A DNA stretch of 14,513 nucleotides from JBLHKS01 sp047620505 (GCA_047620505.1 JBLHKS010000179.1:1-14513); one strand, 5' to 3'. Shown: positions 1-6,352, numbered from the stretch's first letter. The notes: a model not told the origin generated them from the letters alone. Translations and numbers: made by a program.

Positions 1-353
1 CCATCCTGTGATCGTTCAAGCCGGTAAGAAGGCGATTTAGAAAACCTTTTAGCAAAATGGAGCTCTCAAGCGCGATGCTAATCTTCCTAAGAAGAGCTGG
101 ATTCGCCATAGGATCGAATCCGGTCTAAGCAGTTTAATTTTGTGTCATTTATCACCGTAATGGAAATCGCCCCTTTATCAATTTTTGGTGACTGACCCGG
201 GTCAGGCAAATAATCATGAATTTGAAAGACGCAGTCGCACGTGATTTTCCCACGCTTGGCACCCGCAGACCGTCAATTGACGTGATCGACGCGATTCAGC
301 CTACCCCCCTCCAACCCCGGTCCGAGGCTACCCATGTCCCCGGCTCATACCGG
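1..353. other. Left-edge stretch with no recognisable gene
   Basis: No convincing coding region was found. On the plus strand the first 41 bases read HPVIVQAGKKAI followed by TAG, which could be the tail of a gene entering from the left, but 12 residues are too few to judge. The stretch also holds a 14-bp palindrome and one partial copy of the dispersed repeat (192-223). An open plus-strand frame from 216 starts inside that repeat and then runs antisense to the SGNH gene remnant, so I treat it as spurious. Confidence 0.5.
192..223 (+). repeat. Palindrome plus partial dispersed-repeat end
   Basis: Positions 192-205 are the perfect palindrome CTGACCCGGGTCAG. It runs directly into GGTCAGGCAAATAATCATGA (200-219) and then ATTT, the same end sequence found at 4277 and 6217 in the two longer repeat copies. 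After 223 the similarity stops, so only the terminus is present. The palindrome is what would result if two repeat ends (TGACCC and GGGTCA) were joined head to head. Confidence 0.7.
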
Positions 354-758
354 TCACTCGACGGGCGGCGCTTTGGTCAGCGACAACATGCGCTTGACCA
401 GGATGCGACTTTCTGCGTCTTCGTTGCCTGCCTTGTGTTCGATGGTGAAGGTGTGGTCGCCGTCGCCGACGTCCTTGCAGAAGACGAGGTGATGTCCGCC
501 GTTCCAGCGGTTCTGGAACATGATGTCGTCCACCGGCTCGCCGTCGCACGCGGCGACGCCGATGCCTTGCTCCTTGCCGTACTGCACCAGGGCGAGGAGG
601 GCGTCACCGGTGAACTTGAACTTCCAGACATCGCCGGGCGTCTCTGAAACCATGCTCTCCTTGAACAGATTCCCACCGTTGACGATGCGCGCCTCGCTCA
701 CGGCCCAACCCTCTGTGCCCTCTCCGGGGGCGGGCGGGAAGGCGGTCGCGTCGCTGTA
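354..758 (-). pseudogene. C-terminal domain of the SGNH hydrolase, cut off by an in-frame TAA
   Basis: This continues the frame of the SGNH hydrolase immediately after its TAA stop (759-761). It gives 19 linking residues starting YSDATAFPPAPGEG and then about 115 residues ending at the TGA at 354-356. The segment looks like the beta-rich C-terminal domain attached to many bacterial SGNH hydrolases, with the pattern GVAACDGEPVDD followed by DGDHTFTIEHKAG typical of such modules. A GTG at 701 could in principle start a separate small protein, but I see no ribosome site, and the exact frame match argues for one 378-codon gene broken by a nonsense change. A sequencing error or stop-codon readthrough are alternatives. 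Confidence 0.7.
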
Positions 759-1490
759 TTACATCGGCTTGGGCAGCTTGTCCGGGCGCGGTGTGTCGGT
801 CTTGTCATGCGCCTTGAGTGCTTCGATCACCCAGTCGGCATAGCCGCGATGACCGGCGTCGGCCGGGTGAACATAGTCGCCCATGAACGTGTCCGGATCG
901 ATCTCGCCATTCTCCGCGCCGGTGTTATAGCGCGTCTGGAGGTCAATCAGGGGTAGGTCGTAGTGCTTGGCCACCTCCTCGTGTAGCGCGCGCTGGTTCA
1001 CCCTTTTCGTGTCCTTGTACGCGGTGATGACAAGGAAGACGGTCACGCCCGGGTTGGCCTGCTTGAGCTTGCGAACGAGGATTTCCAGACACCCCTGCGT
1101 AATCTCCTTGCCGGCGAAGCGCACGCTGCCCACGTCGTTCACGGCGAACTCGATGAACACGAGATCGGGTTTGTGAGGCAGCAGGTCGCGGTCCATGCGC
1201 ATAACGCCGTGGACCGATCCGGAGCCGCCGATGGACTTGTTGATCACGGTGATCCTGGCGGCCGGCCAGTTCTCCTTGAGCCATTGCCCGGTCAACGCCG
1301 GCCAGCTCGTCTTGCCGTAGTTCGAAGCCTTCGCACCCATCGTGATGGACCCGCCGTAGAACAGCGCCGTCGCCGGCTGGCCGGTTTCGACTTTCTGGAA
1401 AAAAGTCTCGGGCGCGTCCTGCGCAACGGCGTGTGGGACGAGCGCCAGGCAAATCACGATCGTGGCGAGTATGCACAAGAAACGTTTCAT
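759..1490 (-). CDS. Secreted SGNH/GDSL-type esterase, truncated by nonsense codon
   Basis: The N-terminus is a Sec signal peptide (MKRFLCILATIVICLALV, probable cleavage near residue 24). The SGNH blocks are all visible: Ser48 in FYGGSITMG, Gly89 in IGGSGS, Asn118 in FAVNDVG, and Asp205/His208 in DYVHPADAGH. Such enzymes remove acyl or acetyl groups from carbohydrates or lipids outside the cytoplasm; the substrate cannot be told. The start is well supported, with GGAGAG a few bases upstream of the ATG. The catalytic domain is complete in 243 residues, so the product may still be active, but the frame continues after the TAA into a conserved-looking C-terminal domain, so the gene is probably decayed. 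It lies on the same strand downstream of the toxin-antitoxin pair, separated from it by the inverted-repeat element at 1526-1699. Confidence 0.85.
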   Translation of the reverse strand: MKRFLCILATIVICLALVPHAVAQDAPETFFQKVETGQPATALFYGGSITMGAKASNYGKTSWPALTGQWLKENWPAARITVINKSIGGSGSVHGVMRMDRDLLPHKPDLVFIEFAVNDVGSVRFAGKEITQGCLEILVRKLKQANPGVTVFLVITAYKDTKRVNQRALHEEVAKHYDLPLIDLQTRYNTGAENGEIDPDTFMGDYVHPADAGHRGYADWVIEALKAHDKTDTPRPDKLPKPM

Positions 1491-1503
1491 CGTTCTCTCC
1501 AGG

Positions 1504-1525
1504 AAAAGTAGAATAGGTCCGTCCC
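1504..1525 (+). repeat. Dispersed-repeat right end, left flank of the 174-bp element
   Basis: AAAAGTAGAATAGGTCCGTC followed by CC matches the right end of the repeats at 4364-4385 (one difference) and 6308-6328. Its last 11 bases, AGGTCCGTCCC (1515-1525), recur on the far side of the inverted-repeat element at 1700-1710. The repeat lies about 13 bases upstream of the SGNH start codon. Confidence 0.8.
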
Positions 1526-1699
1526 GAATGGCACGTGATTAAGCGGAGTTGTCGAGGTAGAAAAGGGTCTCCGCACCCGTCGCGGAGCCCATCAGCAGCG
1601 GAACCCCGGCTCGATGAAACGCGGCTTGGCGCCGCGCCGGATACGGAGATCCGGTTCTACGTTCAATCGCCGATCACCGGGCTTAATCACGTGCCATTC
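1526..1699. mobile_element. 174-bp hairpin-rich MITE-like element with 19-bp perfect inverted ends
   Basis: The ends are GAATGGCACGTGATTAAGC (1526-1544) and its exact reverse complement (1681-1699). The inside is GC-rich and packed with short hairpins: CTCCGC/GCGGAG (1569-1574, 1582-1587), CGCGGC/GCCGCG (1620-1625, 1631-1636) and CCGGAT/ATCCGG (1637-1642, 1649-1654). It is flanked by direct copies of AGGTCCGTCCC (1515-1525 and 1700-1710). At 6318-6352 the same two flanks are joined with nothing between them. No open reading frame inside is convincing, so mobility would depend on an enzyme supplied elsewhere. Whether it moves as DNA or acts as a structured RNA or terminator between the PIN and SGNH genes is unknown. 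Confidence 0.65.
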
Positions 1700-1723
1700 A
1701 GGTCCGTCCCTTTTTACATTGCG
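1700..1723 (+). repeat. Right flank of the 174-bp element
   Basis: AGGTCCGTCCC (1700-1710) followed by TTTTTACATTGCG (1711-1723). The same 24 bases occur at 6329-6352 with one difference. The first 11 duplicate 1515-1525 exactly. Confidence 0.75.
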
Positions 1724-1727
1724 ATTT

Positions 1728-2162
1728 TCATAATGGCGTTTGAAGTCCTTCCGCCGCGGCCAGCTTCTTTTGGTTTCCGTCAAATGTCAGGAAGGTAGAG
1801 GCATTCAGAACCAGCGCGCTGGCCACATGAAGAATGTCAAACCCGCGATGCCCGCCAGTCAGGGTGTGAGACGCGGAAAGGCGTTTCGCTTCCTCAACAA
1901 CCTCGGCGAGATTGCAGACCTCGATCCGCAGCCGGCCCGCGGCGCGGTCAGCTTCAAATTCGGCTTGGAACAACGCGGCCTCGCTCGCTGCGATGGCATT
2001 GCGAAATTCCGCGAACCGCAGGGCGTTTCCCAGCTCAAACTCGTTGAGCGAGGTGAGCGTAAGCGGATTTCGGCGCCCGGCCATCCACGCCAGCGCGCAC
2101 GGTGTGTTGGCGTCGTTACCGTAGAGGGAGAACAGGAAACTGGTGTCGGCGTGGACTACCAT
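1728..2162 (-). CDS. VapC-like PIN-domain toxin
   Basis: A 144-residue protein with the layout of a PIN-domain ribonuclease. The acidic residues expected to bind Mg2+ are present: Asp6 (HADTSFL), Glu41 and/or Glu43 (LNEFELGNAL), Asp109 (GFDILHVASAL) and Asp128 (FLTFDGN). Family members cleave specific RNAs, often tRNA or rRNA, and are held inactive by a cognate antitoxin. The ATG overlaps the last codons of the upstream antitoxin by 7 bases (2156-2162), with AGGGAA just before it, so translation is probably coupled. The gene appears intact and ends 28 bases before the 174-bp element. The RNA target cannot be predicted from sequence. Confidence 0.85.
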   Translation of the reverse strand: MVVHADTSFLFSLYGNDANTPCALAWMAGRRNPLTLTSLNEFELGNALRFAEFRNAIAASEAALFQAEFEADRAAGRLRIEVCNLAEVVEEAKRLSASHTLTGGHRGFDILHVASALVLNASTFLTFDGNQKKLAAAEGLQTPL

Positions 2163-2407
2163 TTCCCTGCCGCATCGTGAATGATTTCGCGGGATTCAGC
2201 TTCGGTCAGCGCCTTGGAGCGGGATCGATCGCGTTTCACGGCGGGGCTGTTGGACCAGTCCACTTCGCCGCCAAGCGCATCCTGTTCCGGCACGAGGCGG
2301 GCAATCGCCTTTCCCCGCCGTGTGATAACGATCTCTTCACCGGCCGAAATCCAGGCAAGCAGATCGGTGTAGCGGTTTCTCAAGTCCCGGACCGTGGCGG
2401 TTTTCAT
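2156..2407 (-). CDS. Phd/YefM-type antitoxin of the VapBC-like pair
   Basis: An 83-residue protein. Its N-terminus (MKTATVRDLRNRYTDLLAWI) and the following EEIVITRRGKAIARLVP are typical of the Phd/YefM fold: a DNA-binding N-terminal half, with a charged C-terminal tail that would wrap the toxin. I chose the ATG at 2407 because GGAG lies four bases upstream and family members begin with this sequence; an in-frame ATG at 2443 would add 12 residues with no family resemblance. It overlaps the PIN toxin gene by 7 bases. Autoregulation is likely because a perfect 8-bp inverted repeat covers the start codon (2405-2432). Confidence 0.85.
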   Translation of the reverse strand: MKTATVRDLRNRYTDLLAWISAGEEIVITRRGKAIARLVPEQDALGGEVDWSNSPAVKRDRSRSKALTEAESREIIHDAAGKW

Positions 2408-2432
2408 TGTGCTCCAAAATGGGCGCACAATG
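2405..2432. promoter_or_regulatory. Candidate autoregulatory operator over the antitoxin start
   Basis: CATTGTGC (2405-2412) and GCACAATG (2425-2432) are perfect inverted arms separated by 12 bases. The left arm contains the antitoxin start codon on the minus strand, and the spacer contains its GGAG ribosome site. Phd/YefM antitoxins are known to bind palindromes in their own promoters; binding here is inferred. A fold in the mRNA could also hide the ribosome site. Confidence 0.5.
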
Positions 2433-2443
2433 CCGTTTGTCAA

Positions 2444-2860
2444 TGTTCAAGAGTCGTATTGTGGGGCCGTACGTGATTCGATTTTTCAAAGGATGGATGG
2501 GGTGACTACAAACTGCGAATCATCGGCAAACTAACCGATCTTTTCCGTCGCTTGGAGATTTGTTCGAAATCTACCCGGGGAGGGCTGACGGTGTACTTTC
2601 GCAAATCCCACATGCTGCAAAGCCCATTCCATTCCGAGATTCGATAAATTACCTGTCCTCTTTTAGATTTTCTGGCATGCCTGATCCCCATTTTCTCCAG
2701 CAGTTACTGGCTTTGATGGCGACCGCGCAGAAACGTCATTGAGAAGCCCCGCCAGCCGCTACCCGTTGAGGCGGCTCTCCGTGATCGGACTTTTTGCGGC
2801 GCCGATTTTGATCGTCAGCGCCAAACTCAAAGTTCGCCCCAAGCAAAAAAAACTAACGCA
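2444..2860. other. Intergenic stretch without a recognisable gene
   Basis: No frame on either strand gives a product I recognise. Short open frames exist (for example 2560-2742 on plus), but they show no motif and no ribosome site. The last part reads SVIGLFAAPILIVSAKLKV in one plus frame, ending at a TAA near 2864. It resembles a membrane segment, but it has no start and is probably chance. Confidence 0.5.
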
Positions 2861-4198
2861 CTAAGCCAGCAACTTCGCGAACGGCTTCGCCTTGTCGATC
2901 AGCGCGAACGGACGGTTGCCGCTCAGCATCACCTCGGTTTGCGGATGAATCCCTGTCAGATGCAAAATCGTCGCCGCCAATTCTTCCGGTGAAGCCGGAT
3001 CTGACGCGGGTTCTCCGCCGATTTTGTCCGAAGATCCAATCACGCGTCCGCCACCAATTCCACCGCCGGCGAAAGCCATGCTGAACACTTTTGGCCAGTG
3101 ATCTCGACCCGCCCTCACGTTCACTTTCGGCGTCCGACCGAACTCCGTGCCGACCACCACGAGCGTCTCGTCCAGCATCCCGCGATCGTAAAGATCCCGA
3201 ATCAGCGCGGCGATCGCGCGGTCGTTTCGCGGGAGACGATCGCGCATCAGCTTGAAAATATTGCCGTGATGATCCCAGTGCGGCGCCTTGGTGTCATTGC
3301 CGACAGTCACGAACCGAACGCCGGACTCCACCAGCCGCCGCGCCCGCAAACATAGATCGCCCATCTGATTTTTCCCGTCTGCGCCGTACGCGGCGCGGAC
3401 TTCCTGCGGCTCCTTTTCGATATCAAAAGCCGCCGCCGCGCGCCCCGAGGTCACGATGTCGATCGCCTGCTCGCTGAACTGATCCCACTGATCGCCGTAC
3501 TGCTGCCGAGCCGATTCCACCGTCTTGTCCAGCTCCTTGAGCAGCCCAACGCGTGAGCCAAATCGATCCCCGCTCACATCCGAGCCCAGAAGCGTCTTCG
3601 CGTCCGTCTGCTTGAACGCCGCCGTGCTTCGCGGCAAAAATCCGTTCCCCACGAACCCTGATGTTTTGTCGTTACCCGGAATACTGACATACGCCGGCAT
3701 TCCGTTCCGCATCCCGAGTTGATCGCTCACCATGCAACCAAGATGCGGGTTTCCCGAAAAACTAATCCCCGTAGCAGGGGCTGGCCGGCGTCCCTCCACC
3801 ATGTAGATCGCGCTACGCTCGTGGGCCGCTTCGCCGTGCGTCACCGAGCGCAACACCGTCAGCTTGTCCATCGTCTTCGCCAACTCCGGCATCAGCTCAC
3901 ACAAATGGTAGCCCGGCAGATTCGTTGGGATCGACGTGAACTCGCCCCGAATCTCGCGTGAGGCCTCCGTCTTCATATCGAAAGTATCGTGATGCGAAAC
4001 GCCACCGTACAGCCACAGAAAAATGACCGACTTCGCCTTCGCTGGCGGAGCCGCCAGTTCAGTCGCCTGCGCCTCGGATCGCAGCAGATCCGCAAGTCCA
4101 ACCCCAAGACCACCGACGAGGCCGAGCTTGATCGCTGCCCGTCGTTGCAGGCTGGAAATGAGGTGATTGGGCTGGGGGTGGACTCCTTGCGTGGTCAT
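2861..4198 (-). CDS. DUF1501 protein with twin-arginine-type leader (orphan copy)
   Basis: A 445-residue member of the DUF1501 family, which shares the alkaline phosphatase/sulfatase fold and abounds in Planctomycetes and Verrucomicrobia. Visible family signatures are a leader with paired arginines (LQRRAAIKLGLVGG), the metal-site-like opening FLWLYGGVSHHDTFD (about residues 60-74), THGEAAHERS, WDHHGNIF, the VVVGTEFGRTPK block and the LTGIHP tail. The biochemical role of the family is not established; export through Tat is likely. The ATG at 4198 gives the usual family start. Alternatives at 4246 and 4294 exist; the last lies inside the dispersed repeat and would encode repeat-derived residues, so I reject it. 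No clear ribosome site is seen. The usual DUF1549/DUF1553 partner is not adjacent, unlike the second DUF1501 gene here. Confidence 0.85.
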   Translation of the reverse strand: MTTQGVHPQPNHLISSLQRRAAIKLGLVGGLGVGLADLLRSEAQATELAAPPAKAKSVIFLWLYGGVSHHDTFDMKTEASREIRGEFTSIPTNLPGYHLCELMPELAKTMDKLTVLRSVTHGEAAHERSAIYMVEGRRPAPATGISFSGNPHLGCMVSDQLGMRNGMPAYVSIPGNDKTSGFVGNGFLPRSTAAFKQTDAKTLLGSDVSGDRFGSRVGLLKELDKTVESARQQYGDQWDQFSEQAIDIVTSGRAAAAFDIEKEPQEVRAAYGADGKNQMGDLCLRARRLVESGVRFVTVGNDTKAPHWDHHGNIFKLMRDRLPRNDRAIAALIRDLYDRGMLDETLVVVGTEFGRTPKVNVRAGRDHWPKVFSMAFAGGGIGGGRVIGSSDKIGGEPASDPASPEELAATILHLTGIHPQTEVMLSGNRPFALIDKAKPFAKLLA

Positions 4199-4276
4199 GA
4201 ATGCGGAAATCACGACGGGCGCCCTGAATTTCTTGCTCCAATTCATGGATCTCAATACGAAGAGTCGTGAGAGAAA

Positions 4277-4397
4277 GGGGTCACAAATAATCATGAATTT
4301 TCACAGCATTCCTCGATGGATTTTTTCAGTTTTCGCGGTCTGCGCCCAGCTTTGAGCCGTTCGAAAAGTAGAGTAGGTCCGTCCCTTGCCTGACCCC
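4277..4397 (+). repeat. Dispersed intergenic repeat, copy A
   Basis: This 121-bp unit is bounded by GGGGTCA (4277-4283) and its reverse complement TGACCCC (4391-4397). Its 79-bp core (4285-4363) is identical to 6227-6305. The right part carries AAAAGTAGAGTAGGTCCGTC (4364-4383), shared with 1504-1523, and then TTGCCTGACCCC, the inverted form of the other end. It has no coding capacity. Short hairpin-ended intergenic repeats of this type resemble REP/MITE elements, some of which are moved by Y1 (RAYT) transposases elsewhere; no such enzyme is in this window. The copy sits directly upstream of the orphan DUF1501 gene. Confidence 0.8.
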
Positions 4398-4420
4398 TTC
4401 TTTTTCAAAAGGACATTTGT

Positions 4421-4820
4421 TTACTTCTGGGACCAGCCTGTCCAAAGCTTGGAGAGTTCACTGATAATTTCAGAATGTTCCTGCGCAATATTCCTGGTCT
4501 CGCGTTCGCCCTCGTCCGTCGCGGCGCGATCCTCCAGCTTCGACCGCTTCTCGCATGCGATCGCCGTCTACCGCGTTGCGCGGCGCGAAGCCGTAGCTCT
4601 CGAACACGAGCGCGTCGAAATGCAGTTCCCACGCCCGTTCGATCTGGGCGTGCGTGGGTTTGAGCAGGTCGATCGCGATCTGGCGTGGACGTTCGATTTT
4701 TTCGTTTTCAGTCGGATCGGGAGACTATCCGCGCGCCTGAGCAGCTGCTGCCACGCCGAGAGTGGCAAGGGCGGTTTTCCGAACGAATGCTCGTCTTGGT
4801 GTTAGGTTTTGCGAATTCAT
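4421..4820 (-). pseudogene. Degenerate gene: M19-dipeptidase-like start, sulfatase-like end
   Basis: From the ATG at 4820 the frame reads MNSQNLTPRRAFVRKTALAT and then LGVAAAAQARG, a twin-arginine-type leader that soon meets a TAG. In a second frame (about 4712 to 4537) the text continues ENEKIERPRQIAIDLLKPTH and then HFDALVFESYGFAPRNAVDG, which resembles the first part of bacterial membrane dipeptidases (peptidase M19). In a third frame (about 4543 to 4421) it reads DEGERETRNIAQEHSEIISE and then LSKLWTGWSQK, which resembles the closing segment of arylsulfatases. At least two frame changes and a large internal loss are needed, so the locus cannot make a normal enzyme. The M19 resemblance is fairly clear to me and the sulfatase one less so. 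Both are from memory of the families, not a search. Confidence 0.5.
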
Positions 4821-5228
4821 CATTTGTGGGATGCCTGCCCTTTCCCAAACTCATAGCAATGGACGGGCGGATTGGGGCGTTGCCAGAGGGTTTCGCCCGT
4901 TACGATCGGTGAGGAAAAAAGCCGATTAGGCAAGATGAGTCGGACACAGCGGTGAATCTGACTCCGGGCACCGGAATGAGCCCGACGAAGCGCCAAAACC
5001 GCTTGCGAGAGCAAAAGAAGCTAGAAAGATTCCGTTTAGAGGAGCCAAAAGAACAGTTGAATCCCCCTAACATTGGTACATGATTGTCGATGAACAAGCG
5101 ATCTGAAGTTCTCAGTCAATCAGCGCCAAAGCTGAAACAAAATGGCAATTTTGGTATCGAACTGATGCGCAATTGCGTTCAGTGCCAAACCTGAAATCAA
5201 ATTTTCGGAATTCAACAATTTCGCTCAC
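4821..5228. other. Intergenic stretch before the AbiTii gene
   Basis: No established gene was seen. One plus-strand frame, ATG 4976 to TGA 5081-5083, would give a 35-residue, strongly charged peptide beginning MSPTKRQNRLREQKKLERFR. It has no clear ribosome site and I do not recognise it. The frame is open back to about 4913, so it could be a remnant. Composition becomes visibly richer in A+T from about 5080 onward, continuing into the AbiTii gene. Confidence 0.4.
5121..5202 (+). repeat. Imperfect 23-bp direct repeat upstream of the AbiTii gene
   Basis: The 23-bp units at 5121-5143 (starting CAGCGCCAAAGCTGAAACAA) and 5180-5202 (starting CAGTGCCAAACCTGAAATCA) match at 19 of 23 positions and start 59 bases apart. 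They end 27 bases before the likely start of the AbiTii gene. They could be a regulator site or simply a small duplication. Confidence 0.4.
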
Positions 5229-5588
5229 GTGGAGACTCTTTTACACCAAATACAGCAGGAAGCGATTAATGCTTCCGATGATTTGGCCACGCTATTGAGG
5301 AAGTGCCGGGTCTTGGCGCAGAGGTTGGAGAATGCGGACCTCAAGGCGTGGGTGATGAATGAGTTGGAAGGCTATTCAAATGAGGATGAGGTTCCTAGCT
5401 ACAGAGTAAAGACCAATTGCGTTTTGATCGGGGATTACTTCGGACCGTTTCAATCAGAATTGCGTAATGTTCAAATACCTCACTCTGCGATAGATGAATC
5501 GGTCTGGGATAAGATCGTTCCTGTGAGCATCGTCATAGTGTTTCCGAGCTTCAAGAAATGTTATCAGTCTCAGAAGATGGGTTTTTAA
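5229..5588 (+). CDS. AbiTii-type abortive-infection protein, N-terminal part (frameshifted)
   Basis: From the GTG at 5229 the protein reads METLLHQIQQEAINASDDLA, followed by TLLRKCRVLAQRLENADLKAWVM in spirit: a helical start, then NELEGYSNEDEVPSYRV. This layout (helical segment, a W..NELEGY motif, then an E-P-Y-R strand) is what I know from the AbiTii domain, found in proteins proposed to act in phage abortive infection. True homology appears to end near residue 101; the last residues before the TAA at 5586-5588 are out-of-frame text. The second part continues in another frame. The start is uncertain: there is no ATG and no ribosome site, and the frame is open back to 5166. The gene is more A+T-rich than its neighbours, which suggests acquisition by transfer. 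Confidence 0.65.
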   Translation: METLLHQIQQEAINASDDLATLLRKCRVLAQRLENADLKAWVMNELEGYSNEDEVPSYRVKTNCVLIGDYFGPFQSELRNVQIPHSAIDESVWDKIVPVSIVIVFPSFKKCYQSQKMGF

Positions 5589-6142
5589 CAATCGCCGTGC
5601 CGCCAGAGGCAATGACGTTTGTCAAAAACCCTTTTGTTCGAGATGACATGATTCTAGCGTCTCTGACAAAGCAAATTAGTGTTTCAGCTGTTCGTGGAAT
5701 TCTCGACACTGTTCGAAATCGAATTTTGAGTTTTACGTTGGAATTGGAATCGGAAGCTCCAAATGCAGGCGATCCTCTAGAAGAACTTCGAATGAAAAAA
5801 CCAGAACAAGTACAGCAAATCTTTAACACCGAGATACGTGGAAATGTTGGCAACCTCTCGCAAGGAGGAGCTGATTTTTCTCAGGATGCACAGATTGCCG
5901 CCGGTGATCTTGACGCCTTGAGAAAACTGCTTGATGAGATTGGAGTGGAACCAGATTTGGCGGCGGAGTTGACGGACACAGTTAGCGATGAGGTCCCGAT
6001 TGATGGAAAGATTGGAACTCGCGTTTCCGATACAATCAAAAAGATCGTATCTAAAGGCACAGAGGGGCTTTTGAAAGTCCCGGGTACTGTTGCGGCGAAT
6101 CTTATTACTTCAGCAATGAAGGCCTACTACGGCATTGACTGA
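5558..6142 (+). CDS. AbiTii-type protein, C-terminal part (frameshifted)
   Basis: This frame is open from about 5513 and the first ATG is at 5558, but the sequence before it (HSVSELQEM) reads like the continuation of the N-terminal fragment. It includes AVRGILDTVRNRILSFTLEL and then QVQQIFNTEIRGNVGNLSQG, both typical of the middle and end of AbiTii proteins, and a helical tail with GDLDALRKLLDEIGVEPDLA. Joining 5229-6142 with one base restored near 5515-5540 gives 304 residues, a normal length for the family. The offset fits a 1-base deletion. No slippery heptamer is visible, so programmed shifting is unlikely. The fragment could be made alone, but it would lack the N-terminal domain. Confidence 0.65.
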   Translation: MLSVSEDGFLTIAVPPEAMTFVKNPFVRDDMILASLTKQISVSAVRGILDTVRNRILSFTLELESEAPNAGDPLEELRMKKPEQVQQIFNTEIRGNVGNLSQGGADFSQDAQIAAGDLDALRKLLDEIGVEPDLAAELTDTVSDEVPIDGKIGTRVSDTIKKIVSKGTEGLLKVPGTVAANLITSAMKAYYGID

Positions 6143-6204
6143 GCCTTGAAACGCTAACCGTTTTAAATTAAGAATAGAACTTGCCCGAAATGCATCCCGG
6201 AATT

Positions 6205-6352
6205 GGGGTCAGTCAAGGGGTCAGGTAAATAATCATGAATTTTCACAGCATTCCTCGATGGATTTTTTCAGTTTTCGCGGTCTGCGCCCAGCTTTGAGCC
6301 GTTCGGATAAGTAGAATAGGTCCGTCCCAGGTCCGTACCTTTTTACATTGCG
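6205..6352 (+). repeat. Dispersed intergenic repeat, copy B, with the empty site of the 174-bp element
   Basis: It begins with two GGGGTCA words (6205-6211, 6217-6223), followed by a core at 6227-6305 identical over 79 bases to 4285-4363, then AAGTAGAATAGGTCCGTCCC (6309-6328). This is followed directly by AGGTCCGTACC and TTTTTACATTGCG (6329-6352). The last two blocks are the flanks of the 174-bp element at 1526-1699, here without the insert. The repeat lies between the convergent AbiTii and DUF1501 genes and has no coding capacity. Confidence 0.8.

Noticed and set aside
216..647. A 143-codon plus-strand open frame at the left
   Set aside because: It starts inside a repeat end and lies antisense to the well-supported SGNH C-terminal domain; it shows no motif of its own.
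1526..1699. CRISPR array or tRNA-like fold suggested by the hairpins
   Set aside because: There is no regular repeat-spacer spacing and no tRNA arms; the perfect 19-bp inverted ends point to a MITE-like element.
2438..2443. TTGACA on the minus strand upstream of the antitoxin, as a -35 box
   Set aside because: At 16-18 bp spacing no good -10 box follows, and the predicted start would leave no room for the GGAG site.
4386..4805. A 139-codon plus-strand open frame
   Set aside because: It begins within repeat copy A and is antisense to the M19/sulfatase-like relic, whose text matches known families.
5513..5588. Programmed -1 ribosomal frameshift in the AbiTii gene
   Set aside because: No slippery heptamer of the X XXY YYZ type is visible in the overlap, so a deletion is the simpler explanation.
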